Shown here piece after piece: positions 10,312 through 19,309 of a DNA stretch of 64,000 nt. This DNA is from Oscillospiraceae bacterium (GTDB lineage: Bacteria; Bacillota; Clostridia; Oscillospirales; Ruminococcaceae). Made by a program: the position numbers and the translations under genes. The notes beneath the pieces were generated by a model, which was not told the origin of the DNA, ran no database searches, and was given only the letters and a program-made list of their open reading frames with translations. The first letter of the stretch is position 1; the number at the start of each line of letters is the position of its first letter. Location: NCBI GenBank assembly GCA_025757985.1, contig CP107210.1:1240001-1304000 (forward strand). The letters run 5' to 3'.

Positions 10312-11589
10312 ATGTCTACAACCGAAAAACGCCCTGTCATCGAGGTTACAGGGCTGAAAAAGCAATACAAACTCGGCCAGATCGGCGGTGGCACGCTGAC
10401 GCACGACCTGCAGAGCTGGTGGGCGCGCGTGCGCGGCAAGGAGGACCCGAACACCGTCATCGGCACGGATCAGCGGCTGTTTGGGCAAACCTTTATGGCA
10501 CTGAACGGCGTAGACCTGACGGTCTATCAGGGGGAGGCACTTGGCATCATCGGCCGCAACGGCGCGGGAAAATCTACGCTGTTAAAGCTGCTGTCCCGCA
10601 TCACGGCCCCCACCGAGGGTGAAATCAAAATTCGCGGCCGCGTGGCCTCGATGCTGGAGGTCGGCACCGGCTTCAACAATGAGATGACCGGCCGCGAGAA
10701 TATCTATATGAACGGCGCGATCCTCGGCATGACCAAGGCCGAGATCGACGCCAAGCTGCCGCAGATCATTGAATTTTCCGAGTGCGGCGACTTTATCGAC
10801 ACGCCGGTCAAGCGCTATTCCAGTGGCATGTTTGTGAAACTTGCCTTTGCCGTGGCCGCCCACCTTGACAGCGAGATCATGGTCATGGACGAGGTGCTGG
10901 CGGTCGGCGATATGAAGTTCCAGCAGAAATGCCTTGGCAAGATGAGCGATGTTGCCAATCAGGACGGCCGCACGGTGCTGTATGTCAGCCACAATATGTC
11001 CACCATCCGCCAGCTCTGCAGCCGCTGTGTCGTGCTGGACAAGGGCAAGGTCATCTTTGACGGAGATGTGGAGCAGGCGATTGCCGTCTATATGGACACG
11101 ACCGATGTGAATGTGGTCCACTACGACTTGGCCGATGTTGCCCGCATGACCGGCAGCGCCGGTAAGCGATTCCGGCTGGAAACGCTCGACTTTGTCGATA
11201 AGGAGTCCAGCGTCTTTGCGGACACCGAGAAGATGCGCGTCAAGATCACATGGCGCGTGTCGGAGCCGTTTGCGGGGATCCACATGAAGATGAATCTCCA
11301 CGCGCGGGACTCCTCCCCTGTGGGCATCACCCACCCGGTCGACCTCGGCCCCGCTGAGCCGGGTAAGCTCTACACCTCGGTGTTTGAATTTGACCCGAGC
11401 CTGCTGGGCGAGGGACAGTATTTCTTCTATCTCGATATTTTTGACGGCGCGCTGGCCCATGCGGTCTGTCTGGACAAGCCGGTGACCGAGTTCGCCTTTG
11501 AAGTGACCAACAGCGACCTGACGATGCCCGAATGGGCGTCCGGCTGGGGACGCATCCACTTCCCGCCCGTCAAGCTCGTGCAGGAGTGA
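10312..11589 (+). CDS. wzt: Polysaccharide ABC transporter ATPase with C-terminal carbohydrate-binding domain (Wzt-like)
   Basis: Energises glycan export with the preceding permease. Residues 1-250 are the nucleotide-binding domain: Walker A IIGRNGAGKSTLLK, signature YSSGMFVKLAFA, Walker B IMVMDEVLAVGD. Residues from about 265 to 425 form an extra beta-rich domain (RLETLDFVDKESSVF, MKMNLHARDSSPVGIT, QYFFYLDIFDG) like the Wzt carbohydrate-binding domain, which in studied O-antigen systems recognises a cap on the non-reducing end of the finished chain. ATG 10312 follows GAGGGAGG. The second ATPase in this window (43619-44395) lacks this domain. Confidence 0.9.
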   Translation: MSTTEKRPVIEVTGLKKQYKLGQIGGGTLTHDLQSWWARVRGKEDPNTVIGTDQRLFGQTFMALNGVDLTVYQGEALGIIGRNGAGKSTLLKLLSRITAPTEGEIKIRGRVASMLEVGTGFNNEMTGRENIYMNGAILGMTKAEIDAKLPQIIEFSECGDFIDTPVKRYSSGMFVKLAFAVAAHLDSEIMVMDEVLAVGDMKFQQKCLGKMSDVANQDGRTVLYVSHNMSTIRQLCSRCVVLDKGKVIFDGDVEQAIAVYMDTTDVNVVHYDLADVARMTGSAGKRFRLETLDFVDKESSVFADTEKMRVKITWRVSEPFAGIHMKMNLHARDSSPVGITHPVDLGPAEPGKLYTSVFEFDPSLLGEGQYFFYLDIFDGALAHAVCLDKPVTEFAFEVTNSDLTMPEWASGWGRIHFPPVKLVQE

Positions 11590-11592
11590 CGC

Positions 11593-12567
11593 ATGAAACC
11601 GAATCTTTACATCTGCCACACGGCCTATCAGGTGCTTGTTGATCTGCTGCGGGCCGGGCGCTGCGCCTGTGAAAATGGGCCTCATACGATGGTGCTTTCC
11701 GCGTCTGTGCCCGACACCGCCGCGCTGGCGGCCCGGCTGGACGCGACCGGTGTTGTCAAGACGATCATTGTCGAGGAGACAAAGTGGCCCGGCACTGTGA
11801 CCGGCCTCTTTGCCCACCAGCGGGCCGCGCGGGCGTTTGAAAAGCTGTGCGGATGGAAATTTGACCGCGCTGCGTATGAAAATGTCTACATCCACAACGA
11901 TTGGAGCGTGCTGGGCCGCTACCTGCAGGACTGCCGCGCCGGGTATATCCTCTGTGAGGACACCTTCGGCAGTACGCTCGGCCCCGACCAGCATCTGGTG
12001 ACTGACCAGCGCGCGGCGGCCGATTTTGCCGCGAAGCAGCGCGGAAAAGGCTACCTCTACTGGGGTGACAGCCCATGGTGCCGCTGCGTCGAGAGCGAGG
12101 ACGCCGCGCGGTGTACGCTGTTTGCCGCCGACCGCATGGTGACGGACAGCAAGGCCAAACTGTTGGAAAGCCTGACCGAGGACGAAAAAGCAATGGTGCG
12201 CCGCGTATTTTTGACCAGGCCCCTGCCGGAAAAGGCCGATGGCGCCACGCTTTTGCTGCCCCGCAGCTTTGTGGCGGACGGCCTGATGACGCAGGGACAG
12301 CAGGACGCGATGTTCAAGGCGGTGGCGGCAAAATATGCTGCCGGGCCGCTGTTTATCAAGACGCACCCGCGGGATGCAACCGATTATCAGGCGCTTTTCC
12401 CCGAGGCGGTCGTGCTTGAGCGCACGATGCCCAGCGAGGTGCTGAACTTTTGCCTGCCGTTTACCTTTGCCCGCGCCGTAACGGTACAGAGCTTTGTTTT
12501 GCGCGGCTTTACCGCCGCCGAAGAAAAAATCCTGCTGACGCTGGACGAAGCGAGAGCGCTGGTGTAA
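11593..12567 (+). CDS. Glycosyltransferase, GT52/polysialyltransferase-like
   Basis: Resembles the CMP-sugar-using GT52 sialyltransferase and capsular polysialyltransferase families: the N-terminal strand LYICHTAYQVLVDLL, a central YENVYIHNDWSVLGRY, the late motif GPLFIKTHPRD and PSEVLNF near the C-terminus match the pattern of those enzymes. 324 residues, soluble. It begins three bases after wzt. Because such enzymes use CMP-activated acidic sugars and a cytidylyltransferase gene follows, it probably adds a CMP-ulosonate or sialate-like sugar to the exported glycan. Family membership is from pattern recognition; the donor is inference. Confidence 0.7.
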   Translation: MKPNLYICHTAYQVLVDLLRAGRCACENGPHTMVLSASVPDTAALAARLDATGVVKTIIVEETKWPGTVTGLFAHQRAARAFEKLCGWKFDRAAYENVYIHNDWSVLGRYLQDCRAGYILCEDTFGSTLGPDQHLVTDQRAAADFAAKQRGKGYLYWGDSPWCRCVESEDAARCTLFAADRMVTDSKAKLLESLTEDEKAMVRRVFLTRPLPEKADGATLLLPRSFVADGLMTQGQQDAMFKAVAAKYAAGPLFIKTHPRDATDYQALFPEAVVLERTMPSEVLNFCLPFTFARAVTVQSFVLRGFTAAEEKILLTLDEARALV

Positions 12568-12579
12568 AGAGTTGCAACT

Positions 12580-12665
12580 GTAGGGGCGGGACATGTCCCG
12601 CCCTCAACCTGATTGTAATAGAGCGCTTTCCGTAAAGCTGTGGGCCGGGCATGCCCGGCCCCTAC
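12580..12665. repeat. REPIN, 86 bp
   Basis: Left REP GTAGGGGCGGGACATGTCCC from 12580, right inverted REP ending GCATGCCCGGCCCCTAC at 12665. It sits within the polysaccharide locus between the glycosyltransferase and the cytidylyltransferase. Confidence 0.85.
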
Positions 12666-12711
12666 ATGCGTGGTTCATTTTATATATAAGCCAAATATGC
12701 GAGGTACAACC

Positions 12712-13446
12712 ATGAAAACAATCGCTGTGATTCCGGCGCGGTATGCGAGTACGCGGATGCCGGGCAAGCCGCTGGCCGATGTGTTGGGCAAGCCGATGAT
12801 CTGGTGGGTGTACAAGGCCGCCAAGGCCTGCCCGAAGCTGGACGATGTGCTGATCGCCACCGACGATGACCGCATTGCTGAGGCCTGCAAGAAGTATGAT
12901 ATGAAATATCTGATGACCAGCCCCGACCATGACACCCCTACCGGCCGCATCTGGGAGGTCAGCACCGTGGAGGACGCCGACCTGTATCTGCAGCTCATGG
13001 GTGATGAGCCGCTGGTGAACCCGGCGGCGTTTGACCTGATCCTGCCCAGCGCCCTACCGGCTGACCCTTATTATGTCGCTGTGCTGACCAATGTCATGGA
13101 GCATCCGGCCGATGTCATTGATTTTTCCAACCAGAAGGTCGTGACCAACGCCGCGCGGGAGATCCTGCTGATTTCCCGCAGCCCCATCCCCTACCCGAAG
13201 GGCACGCTGGATTTTGAGTACGAGAAGGTGACCGGCATCCAGCTGTACAGCAAGCAGGCACTGAAATTTTACCATGATACGCCGAAATCTATTCTGGAAA
13301 AGGCTGAGGAAAACGATATGATGCGCTTTATCGAGAATGGGCATAAGGTACACGCCATCGTCAGCCCGTACAAGACGGTCAGCGTGGACACGCCTAAAGA
13401 TTTGGCGCTGGTCAATGAAATTCTGAAGGAGAAGCAGCATGGCTGA
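12712..13446 (+). CDS. KdsB-like CMP-sugar (3-deoxy-ulosonate) cytidylyltransferase
   Basis: Activates an acidic 2-keto sugar as its CMP derivative. The N-terminal nucleotide-binding motif IPARYASTRMPGKPL (residues 6-20) is that of CMP-KDO synthetase; ATDDDR and QLMGDEPLV follow at the expected places. The block that in KdsB reads TSxxHxxGTDR is altered to TSPDHDTPTGR, so the substrate may not be KDO itself. 244 residues. Start at 12712 (MKTIAVIPARY) follows GAGGT. The last 8 bases overlap the aldolase gene, indicating coupling with it and the KdsC-like phosphatase. Confidence 0.82.
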   Translation: MKTIAVIPARYASTRMPGKPLADVLGKPMIWWVYKAAKACPKLDDVLIATDDDRIAEACKKYDMKYLMTSPDHDTPTGRIWEVSTVEDADLYLQLMGDEPLVNPAAFDLILPSALPADPYYVAVLTNVMEHPADVIDFSNQKVVTNAAREILLISRSPIPYPKGTLDFEYEKVTGIQLYSKQALKFYHDTPKSILEKAEENDMMRFIENGHKVHAIVSPYKTVSVDTPKDLALVNEILKEKQHG

Positions 13447-14998
13447 TATCAAACTGCTGGACTGCACCCTGCGCGACGGCGGCTATGTCAATAGCTGGCA
13501 GTGGGGCTTCGGCTCCGCCCGCCGCATCATCCAGACGCTGACCCGCGCGGGCGTTGATGTGGTCGAGGTGGGCTTTCTGCGCAATGTGGACGGCTACGAC
13601 CCCGATGTCACGGTCTGCAACACCATTGAGGAGCTGAACCGCCTGCTGCCTGACGAGAGCCAGCGCGGCCGCACGATGTACTCCGGCATGGCGATGCGCT
13701 CCAACTACGACATTGCCAAGCTGTCCCCCTACGATGGACACGGCATCGAGATCATCCGCATCACCGCGCACGATTACGACATTAAAGACGGCATGGACTT
13801 TGCCCGCCGCATTAAAGAACTGGGCTACAAAGTCTCCATCAACCCCATCAACATCATGGGCTACAGCGATAAAGATCTGCTCTGGATCTTTGAGCAGGTC
13901 AACGCCATCCACCCGTGGCAGTTCTCCATCGTGGATACCTTCGGCAGCATGCGCCGCCGCGATCTGGAGCGCATCGTCAGCATGGCGGACCACAATTTGG
14001 CCCCGGACATCCGCCTGGCGCTGCACCTGCATGAGAACATGGCCCTGAGCTTCTGTCTGGCGCAGGAGTTTTTGGATAAGCACCTGCGCCGTGATCTGGC
14101 TGTGGACGGCAGCCTGATGGGCATGGGCCGTATCCCCGGCAACCTGCCGATCGAGCTGATCGCCGATTATATGAACGAGTATTTCGGCAGCCACTACAAC
14201 ATTGATGATTTGATGGACGCCATTCAGGATCACATTGCGCCCATCAAGGGGGAGTGCGCATGGGGCTATACACCGGCGTATTTCCTGTCGGCCAAGTTCA
14301 ATCTGCACCGCAACTATGCGGAGCATTACCTCGGCAAGGGCGATCTGACCAACCGGGACATCAACCATATTCTGGCGGACATTGCCCCCGACAAAAAGAC
14401 GGTGTTTGATGCGGCCTACGCCGATGCCCTGTACACCGAGTACAAGAACCGCCGCACCGATGATACCGCCGCGCTGGCTGCCCTGCAGGCTGCCTTTGCG
14501 GGCAAGACGGTGCTGGTGCTGGCCCCCGGTGCCAGCCTTGCCGCAGAGGCAGGCCGTGCCGCTGTGGCGGCTGCAGCTGCCGATGTGACGGTATCTGCCA
14601 ACTTTGTGCCGGGCTTTATGCGGCCGGACTACGCCTTCTTTACCAACGCAAAACGCTTTGATGAGGCCGCAGCCTACCCCTGCCCGCTGATCCTGACCAG
14701 CAACCTGCGCGCTGATAAGGATGCCGCTGTTGTGAATTATGACCGGCTTTCCGCCACCGATGCGCAGGGCGGCAACAGTGTGCTGATGCTGCTGCGGCTG
14801 CTGCGCCAGTGCGGCGCGGCGGGTGTGCTGCTGGCCGGTGCCGATGGCTACCGCACAGGCACGGCGGCCTATGCCGATGCAGGCCTGCACACCCACACAG
14901 GCCGCGGCGCGGCCTACAACGCCCAGATGGCCGGTGCCATCCGTGCGGCGGGGCTGCCGGTGCGGTTCATCACCCCCAGTGAGTATGAGAGGGCCTGA
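13439..14998 (+). CDS. DRE-TIM (HMGL-like) aldolase fused to a C-terminal domain of unknown role
   Basis: Residues 1 to about 300 form a DRE-TIM metallolyase barrel: LLDCTLRDGGYVNSWQ near the start (the Asp is a metal ligand) and LALHLHENMALS (HxH metal ligands) near residue 200, as in 4-hydroxy-2-oxovalerate aldolase and HMG-CoA lyase relatives. Residues about 355-519 are a second, Rossmann-like domain (GKTVLVLAPGASLAAEAG, DYAFFTNAKRFDE, PLILTSNLR, VLLAGADGYRTG). Overlaps the cytidylyltransferase by 8 bases and abuts the phosphatase. No KdsA/NeuB-type synthase is nearby, so it may form the ulosonic acid carbon skeleton from pyruvate and a sugar aldehyde; this is inference. Confidence 0.8.
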   Translation: MADIKLLDCTLRDGGYVNSWQWGFGSARRIIQTLTRAGVDVVEVGFLRNVDGYDPDVTVCNTIEELNRLLPDESQRGRTMYSGMAMRSNYDIAKLSPYDGHGIEIIRITAHDYDIKDGMDFARRIKELGYKVSINPINIMGYSDKDLLWIFEQVNAIHPWQFSIVDTFGSMRRRDLERIVSMADHNLAPDIRLALHLHENMALSFCLAQEFLDKHLRRDLAVDGSLMGMGRIPGNLPIELIADYMNEYFGSHYNIDDLMDAIQDHIAPIKGECAWGYTPAYFLSAKFNLHRNYAEHYLGKGDLTNRDINHILADIAPDKKTVFDAAYADALYTEYKNRRTDDTAALAALQAAFAGKTVLVLAPGASLAAEAGRAAVAAAAADVTVSANFVPGFMRPDYAFFTNAKRFDEAAAYPCPLILTSNLRADKDAAVVNYDRLSATDAQGGNSVLMLLRLLRQCGAAGVLLAGADGYRTGTAAYADAGLHTHTGRGAAYNAQMAGAIRAAGLPVRFITPSEYERA

Positions 14999-15000
14999 CT

Positions 15001-15507
15001 ATGATACGCTTGCTGGTGCTGGATGTGGACGGCACGATGACCGATGGCGGCGTTTATTACGATGCCACCGGCAATGAGATGAAAAAGTTTGCCATCAAGG
15101 ACGGGGCCGGGCTGGTACTGGCCCGCACGGCGGGCATCCGCGTGATGATCTGCACCGGGCGGCAGAGCGAGGCCGTCCGCCGCCGCGCCGCCGATTTGAA
15201 AATTACCGATGTATACCAGAATGTCGGGCAGAAAGCCGTATTTCTGCAGGCGTTTATGGCGGAAAACGGCTATACCCGGGAGCAGACCGCCTACTGCGGC
15301 GATGACCTCAACGATCTGGCGGCTATGGCGCTGTGCGGCTTTGTGGCCTGCCCGGCGGACGCTGCCGAGGAGGTAAAGGCCCGCGCAGATTATATCTGCC
15401 CCCAGCGCGGCGGCGAAGGTGCCGTGCGCGGCGCGGTCGAGAAAATTTTGCGCAGCGATGGACGCTGGAACGACGCGGTGAAAAAGGCGTTCGGCGCAGC
15501 GTTGTGA
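15001..15507 (+). CDS. KdsC-like HAD phosphatase
   Basis: Small C0-type HAD hydrolase resembling KDO-8-phosphate phosphatase and the phosphatase part of sialate pathways. DVDGTMTDG (residues 8-16) carries the catalytic Asp pair, ICTGRQS is motif II and YCGDDLNDLAAM motif IV. 168 residues, the usual KdsC length, with no cap domain. It starts two bases after the aldolase stop. Expected to remove the phosphate of an ulosonate phosphate before CMP activation; the exact sugar is unknown. Confidence 0.85.
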   Translation: MIRLLVLDVDGTMTDGGVYYDATGNEMKKFAIKDGAGLVLARTAGIRVMICTGRQSEAVRRRAADLKITDVYQNVGQKAVFLQAFMAENGYTREQTAYCGDDLNDLAAMALCGFVACPADAAEEVKARADYICPQRGGEGAVRGAVEKILRSDGRWNDAVKKAFGAAL

Positions 15508-15529
15508 TTTCGCATTTGCGGGAGATTGC

Positions 15530-18082
15530 ATGAAAAATCCAAAACAAAAAAAACATACCCCCTTGTTGGCCGCGCTGGCAACACTCATCGTGCTGCTGGC
15601 AGCGGTGGTGCTGCTCTGGCTGGCCGAGGTGCGCCCGCAGGTGACGAAGGGCCGCAGCGAGATCATTACAGATTTTCTGCGCGCAGAGCTGATCCATGAC
15701 GGCGAGACCGCCGAGCAGGTGTTCACCTACGACAAGGATCTGCTGACGATCGGGCTGGAGTTTTACCTGCCCGGGGAGCAGCCCAGCGGTGCGCTGGAGG
15801 TGGTGCTCTATGACGCCGATACCGGCGCAGAGCTGTCCCGCTCGGTCGGTACGATGGACTATATTGTGCCTGACCAGTATACGACCCTGGGGCTGGACCC
15901 GGCAGTGACCGGCCGGGAGGGCCGCCGCTACCGGCTGACCGTTACACCCCATTACACGACCGATGCGATCCTTGCCGTGGGCCACAGCGATGGCGTGGCA
16001 CTCTGGAAGGAGCAGATGTCGGTCAGCGGCCGCGCTGTGGACGGCACGATGGCGATGCAAATCACCTACCAGCGCATCGGCGGCTATCTGACGCGGTTTT
16101 TCCTGCTTGTGGCAGGCCTTGCTGCCGTGCTGGCGGCGTTCGCTGTCTGGGCAGTGCTTGGCAAAAAACTGGCGCTGCACCGCCTTGTATTTGTGCTGGT
16201 GCTGGGCTTTGGGCTGCTGTACAGCTTTGTGCTGCCGCCCTACGCCGCGCCGGATGAGAAATACCATATCAACCAGAGCTTCACCCTTGCCAGCCGCTGG
16301 GCCAATGATCTGTCCCGCGAGGAATGGCGGATGGGCCGGGTCCCCACGACAACGACCTTCCGCCGTGTGGGGGACGAGGACGCCGACCTGCAGAACGAAA
16401 ACACGACCGTGTTTACATGGGAGGCGTTCACCTCGCAGCTTTTGACCACGACCGAGGAGCCGTTTGACAGCCATCAGGAGTACAACGAGCTGCAGACCGA
16501 CCAGAACCCGCTGCTTTATCTGGCAAGCGCGGCGGCGGTCTTTCTCGCCTACCTGCTGCATCTGGGGTTTGCCCCCGCGCTGCTGCTGGGGCGGCTGGCA
16601 AACCTGCTGCTCTTTGCGGCGCTGGCGGCGCTGGCTGTCAGGGCGGCACCCTTCGGCAAGCGGGTGTTTACGGCGGCAGCGCTGCTGCCGATGACGCTGC
16701 ATCTGGCGGCCAGCTTCAGCCGGGATGCCCCGCTGCTGGGGTGCAGCTTTGCCTTTACGGCGCTGTTGCTCGATGCAGCCTTCGGCCCCGACCGGGGCAA
16801 GGCGCTCTCCCCTGCCCGGCTGGCGGCGCTGCTGCTCTGCGGCGTGGTGCTGGCCCCGGGCAAGCTTGTCTATCTGCCGCTGGCAGCGCTGCTGCTGCTG
16901 GTGCCTGCCGCGCGGCTGGGCCGCCATGCCAAGGCGAAAAAATGCGGCTATCTGGCTGTCTGCCTGCTGCTGGCGCTGGTGCTGAACAGCGGCCTGCTGA
17001 CCGACACGCTGCGCACCGGTACGGTGCAGGAGCCTGCAGCCGCAGCGGCTGAGCCGGCCGGCAGTGACCGCGCCGCCAAGGGTACGCCGACACCGGCCGA
17101 CTGGGAGTATGAAGCGCAGATCAACGAGAACTCGCTGGAAAACTATGTAAAGCGGCTATACTATTATGTGGAGGATAACGCCGCGCCCGCCAAGAGCGAG
17201 GTGGACTTCTGGGTGCAGGCTCTGCGCGAGAAGGATGTGACCCCCGCCGTGCTGGGACAGAGCTTCCTTTTTGCAGCGGATAAGGCCAACACCTACACGG
17301 ACGCGCAGGCGTTCTATACCGAGGCATCGCTCGTGCTGTTCGGCACTGATGTGACGGTGGGTAATGCAGATGCCTACCTGCCCTATTTTGCTGAGGGCGG
17401 CGCGGTGCAGGCGTACAAGCAGCTGTTCAGCCTGCCCAGCTGTCAGGAGCAGTTTGCCGGGCTGGGCGTTGAGGTCGGCGCGATGGATGACCGCATCCCG
17501 CTTGACCGCACGGCGCTTGCGGAGCAGGTCGAGGCGGCCCGCGCCACCCGCGCTACCCAAAGCACGGTGGATGCGGGCGACAAGGAGACCTATACGCCGG
17601 GATATATCCTGCGGCACCCGGCAGCCACGGCACTGCTGTTTGTGCGCAGTGTCGTCAAAAATGGGGATCACTATATCCGCACGCTGGTCGGCGGCAGCCT
17701 GAGCTATTACACGGTGGAGCTGGCCTGGGGCTGGGTCGCTGTGCTGTATCTGCTGCTGGCCTACGCAGCCCTGCCGGTGCAGGGCGCAAAGCAGCTGCTC
17801 ACGGGCAGGGCCCGGGGCTGGTGCTGCGCAGCGGCGGCGCTCTGCTGCCTGCTGACGGTAGCGGGCTGTCTGCTCTGGACACCGATCCGCTATGAAACGC
17901 TGTACGGCTTGCAGGGACGGTACTTTTTGCCGATCCTGCCGCTGCTGCTGTTGGCCTGCCTGCCCCGCCGCTTGGCCACGGTGCCCGACGAGGGCGCCGC
18001 GCAGGATAAGCTGACGATTGCGATCGCGCTTGTACAGGCGGGCGTGGTGGTGAATAGTATGTTGGCGATTATTGCAGGGTGA
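15530..18082 (+). CDS. Large multi-spanning membrane protein, DUF2142 family
   Basis: 850 residues. One N-terminal membrane helix (LLAALATLIVLLAAVVLLWL), an extracytoplasmic domain of about 160 residues, then about ten membrane segments. The signature PPYAAPDEKYHINQSF after the third helix matches the PDE-x-x-H motif of DUF2142 proteins, which occur in surface-glycan loci and have a fold related to lipid-phosphate-sugar-dependent (GT-C) glycosyltransferases. A second outer loop lies between about residues 500 and 700. Its place between the ulosonate genes and glycosyltransferases suggests glycan assembly or modification on the outer face; the reaction is unknown. Confidence 0.8.
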   Translation: MKNPKQKKHTPLLAALATLIVLLAAVVLLWLAEVRPQVTKGRSEIITDFLRAELIHDGETAEQVFTYDKDLLTIGLEFYLPGEQPSGALEVVLYDADTGAELSRSVGTMDYIVPDQYTTLGLDPAVTGREGRRYRLTVTPHYTTDAILAVGHSDGVALWKEQMSVSGRAVDGTMAMQITYQRIGGYLTRFFLLVAGLAAVLAAFAVWAVLGKKLALHRLVFVLVLGFGLLYSFVLPPYAAPDEKYHINQSFTLASRWANDLSREEWRMGRVPTTTTFRRVGDEDADLQNENTTVFTWEAFTSQLLTTTEEPFDSHQEYNELQTDQNPLLYLASAAAVFLAYLLHLGFAPALLLGRLANLLLFAALAALAVRAAPFGKRVFTAAALLPMTLHLAASFSRDAPLLGCSFAFTALLLDAAFGPDRGKALSPARLAALLLCGVVLAPGKLVYLPLAALLLLVPAARLGRHAKAKKCGYLAVCLLLALVLNSGLLTDTLRTGTVQEPAAAAAEPAGSDRAAKGTPTPADWEYEAQINENSLENYVKRLYYYVEDNAAPAKSEVDFWVQALREKDVTPAVLGQSFLFAADKANTYTDAQAFYTEASLVLFGTDVTVGNADAYLPYFAEGGAVQAYKQLFSLPSCQEQFAGLGVEVGAMDDRIPLDRTALAEQVEAARATRATQSTVDAGDKETYTPGYILRHPAATALLFVRSVVKNGDHYIRTLVGGSLSYYTVELAWGWVAVLYLLLAYAALPVQGAKQLLTGRARGWCCAAAALCCLLTVAGCLLWTPIRYETLYGLQGRYFLPILPLLLLACLPRRLATVPDEGAAQDKLTIAIALVQAGVVVNSMLAIIAG

Positions 18083-18177
18083 AGCCCTGCAAATAAAAAA
18101 AGCCGCGCCTTGCGGCACGGCAAAAACTCCATATTATTTATTATCCATTATCTACAATTTTGAAAAGGCCAACTGTA

Positions 18178-19308
18178 ATGGTTATTTGCTTCTTCTCAAC
18201 CCAATACCTCCCCACCCCCGGCGGGGTCGAGCGGTACACATGGAATCTGGCGCGGCGGTGCGCTGCCGCCGGTCACAGGGCGCTTGTTGTTACGGCGGCG
18301 CTGCCGGGTCTGCCCGCGCGGCAGACCGATGCCGACGGCATCGAGATCTTCCGTCTGCCGTCATGGCCGGTCATGGGCGGGCGCTTCCCGGTGCTGAAGC
18401 CCTTTGCCCCCGCCGATGCGCTGTGGGCGCAGGACATTGACTTTGCGGTCATCCAGACCCGCATGTACCCCCAGAGCATCTGGGCTGCGCACCAGTGCAG
18501 GCGGCGCGGCATCCCGGCGCTGGTCATCGACCACTCCACCGGCTATATGATGCACGGCGGGCTGACCGGGACGCTGGGCCGGATGTATGAGCATCTTGCC
18601 TGCGGCAGCATCCGCCGCTGCGGGTTCCCCTTCTACGGCGTGTCCGGGGATGTCTGCCGTTGGCTGCAGACCTTCGGCATCCGGGCGGCTGGCCGCCTGC
18701 CGAACGCTGTGGACCCCGTTGAGCTGGACAGGCTGGCCCATGCGGAGGGTGCCATAAACTGGCGCGAAAAGCTGCACCTGCCTGCGGATGGAAAGCTCAT
18801 TGCGTTTATCGGGCGGCTCATCCCCGAAAAGGGTGCGCTGCGCCTTGCCGAGGCTGTGCAGGCCCTGCCGGGCTGCACACTGGCCGTGGCGGGCACCGGC
18901 CCCGAGGAGGCCGTGCTGGCTGCACTGGGCGGCCGGGTCCATGCGCTGGGCGCGCTGCCGCACGATGCGATCATTCAACTGCTGGCACAGGCGGATGCCT
19001 ACTGCCTGCCCACCGAGTATGCCGAGGGCTTCCCTACCACGCTGCTGGAGGCGGCAGCCTGCCGCTGCCCCATCGTGACGACCCGCACGGCGGGCACCGG
19101 AGAGCTGCTGCCCGGGGAGGACTACGCGATCTTCCTGCCCGATGCCGGCACTGATGCGATCCGCGCCGGGCTTGCCGCCCTGCTGGCAGACCCGGCCGCC
19201 GCGCAGGCCCGTGCCGAGAACACCTACCAAAACCTTTGCAGCCACTTTACATGGCAGGCTGTCTTTGCTACAATGATGGAAGTCGTAAAGTCTGCCAAAA
19301 GGAGCTAA
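18178..19308 (+). CDS. Glycosyltransferase family 4
   Basis: GT-B fold retaining glycosyltransferase acting in surface-glycan assembly at the cytoplasmic face. N-terminal acceptor-side motif PTPGGVERYTWNLARR, the donor-domain start LIAFIGRLIPEKGALRLAEA and the nucleotide-sugar motif PTEYAEGFPTTLLEAAAC (the EGFPxxxLEA signature) are visible. ATG at 18178 is preferred over a TTG six codons upstream because GAAAAGG lies 9 bases before it. About 376 residues. A 95-bp AT-rich gap separates it from the DUF2142 gene; it is nearly joined to the next gene. Confidence 0.88.
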   Translation: MVICFFSTQYLPTPGGVERYTWNLARRCAAAGHRALVVTAALPGLPARQTDADGIEIFRLPSWPVMGGRFPVLKPFAPADALWAQDIDFAVIQTRMYPQSIWAAHQCRRRGIPALVIDHSTGYMMHGGLTGTLGRMYEHLACGSIRRCGFPFYGVSGDVCRWLQTFGIRAAGRLPNAVDPVELDRLAHAEGAINWREKLHLPADGKLIAFIGRLIPEKGALRLAEAVQALPGCTLAVAGTGPEEAVLAALGGRVHALGALPHDAIIQLLAQADAYCLPTEYAEGFPTTLLEAAACRCPIVTTRTAGTGELLPGEDYAIFLPDAGTDAIRAGLAALLADPAAAQARAENTYQNLCSHFTWQAVFATMMEVVKSAKRS

Positions 19309-19309
19309 G

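Noticed and set aside
10582..12594. A 670-codon leftward frame opposite wzt and the GT52-like gene
   Set aside because: Antisense shadow of two clear genes; no ribosome site or family pattern.
13412..14896. A long leftward frame opposite the aldolase gene
   Set aside because: Shadow of the aldolase frame, composition typical of antisense reading.
15323..16927. A long leftward frame opposite the kdsC-like and DUF2142 genes
   Set aside because: Gln/Arg-rich shadow translation, no domain, and both opposing genes are certain.
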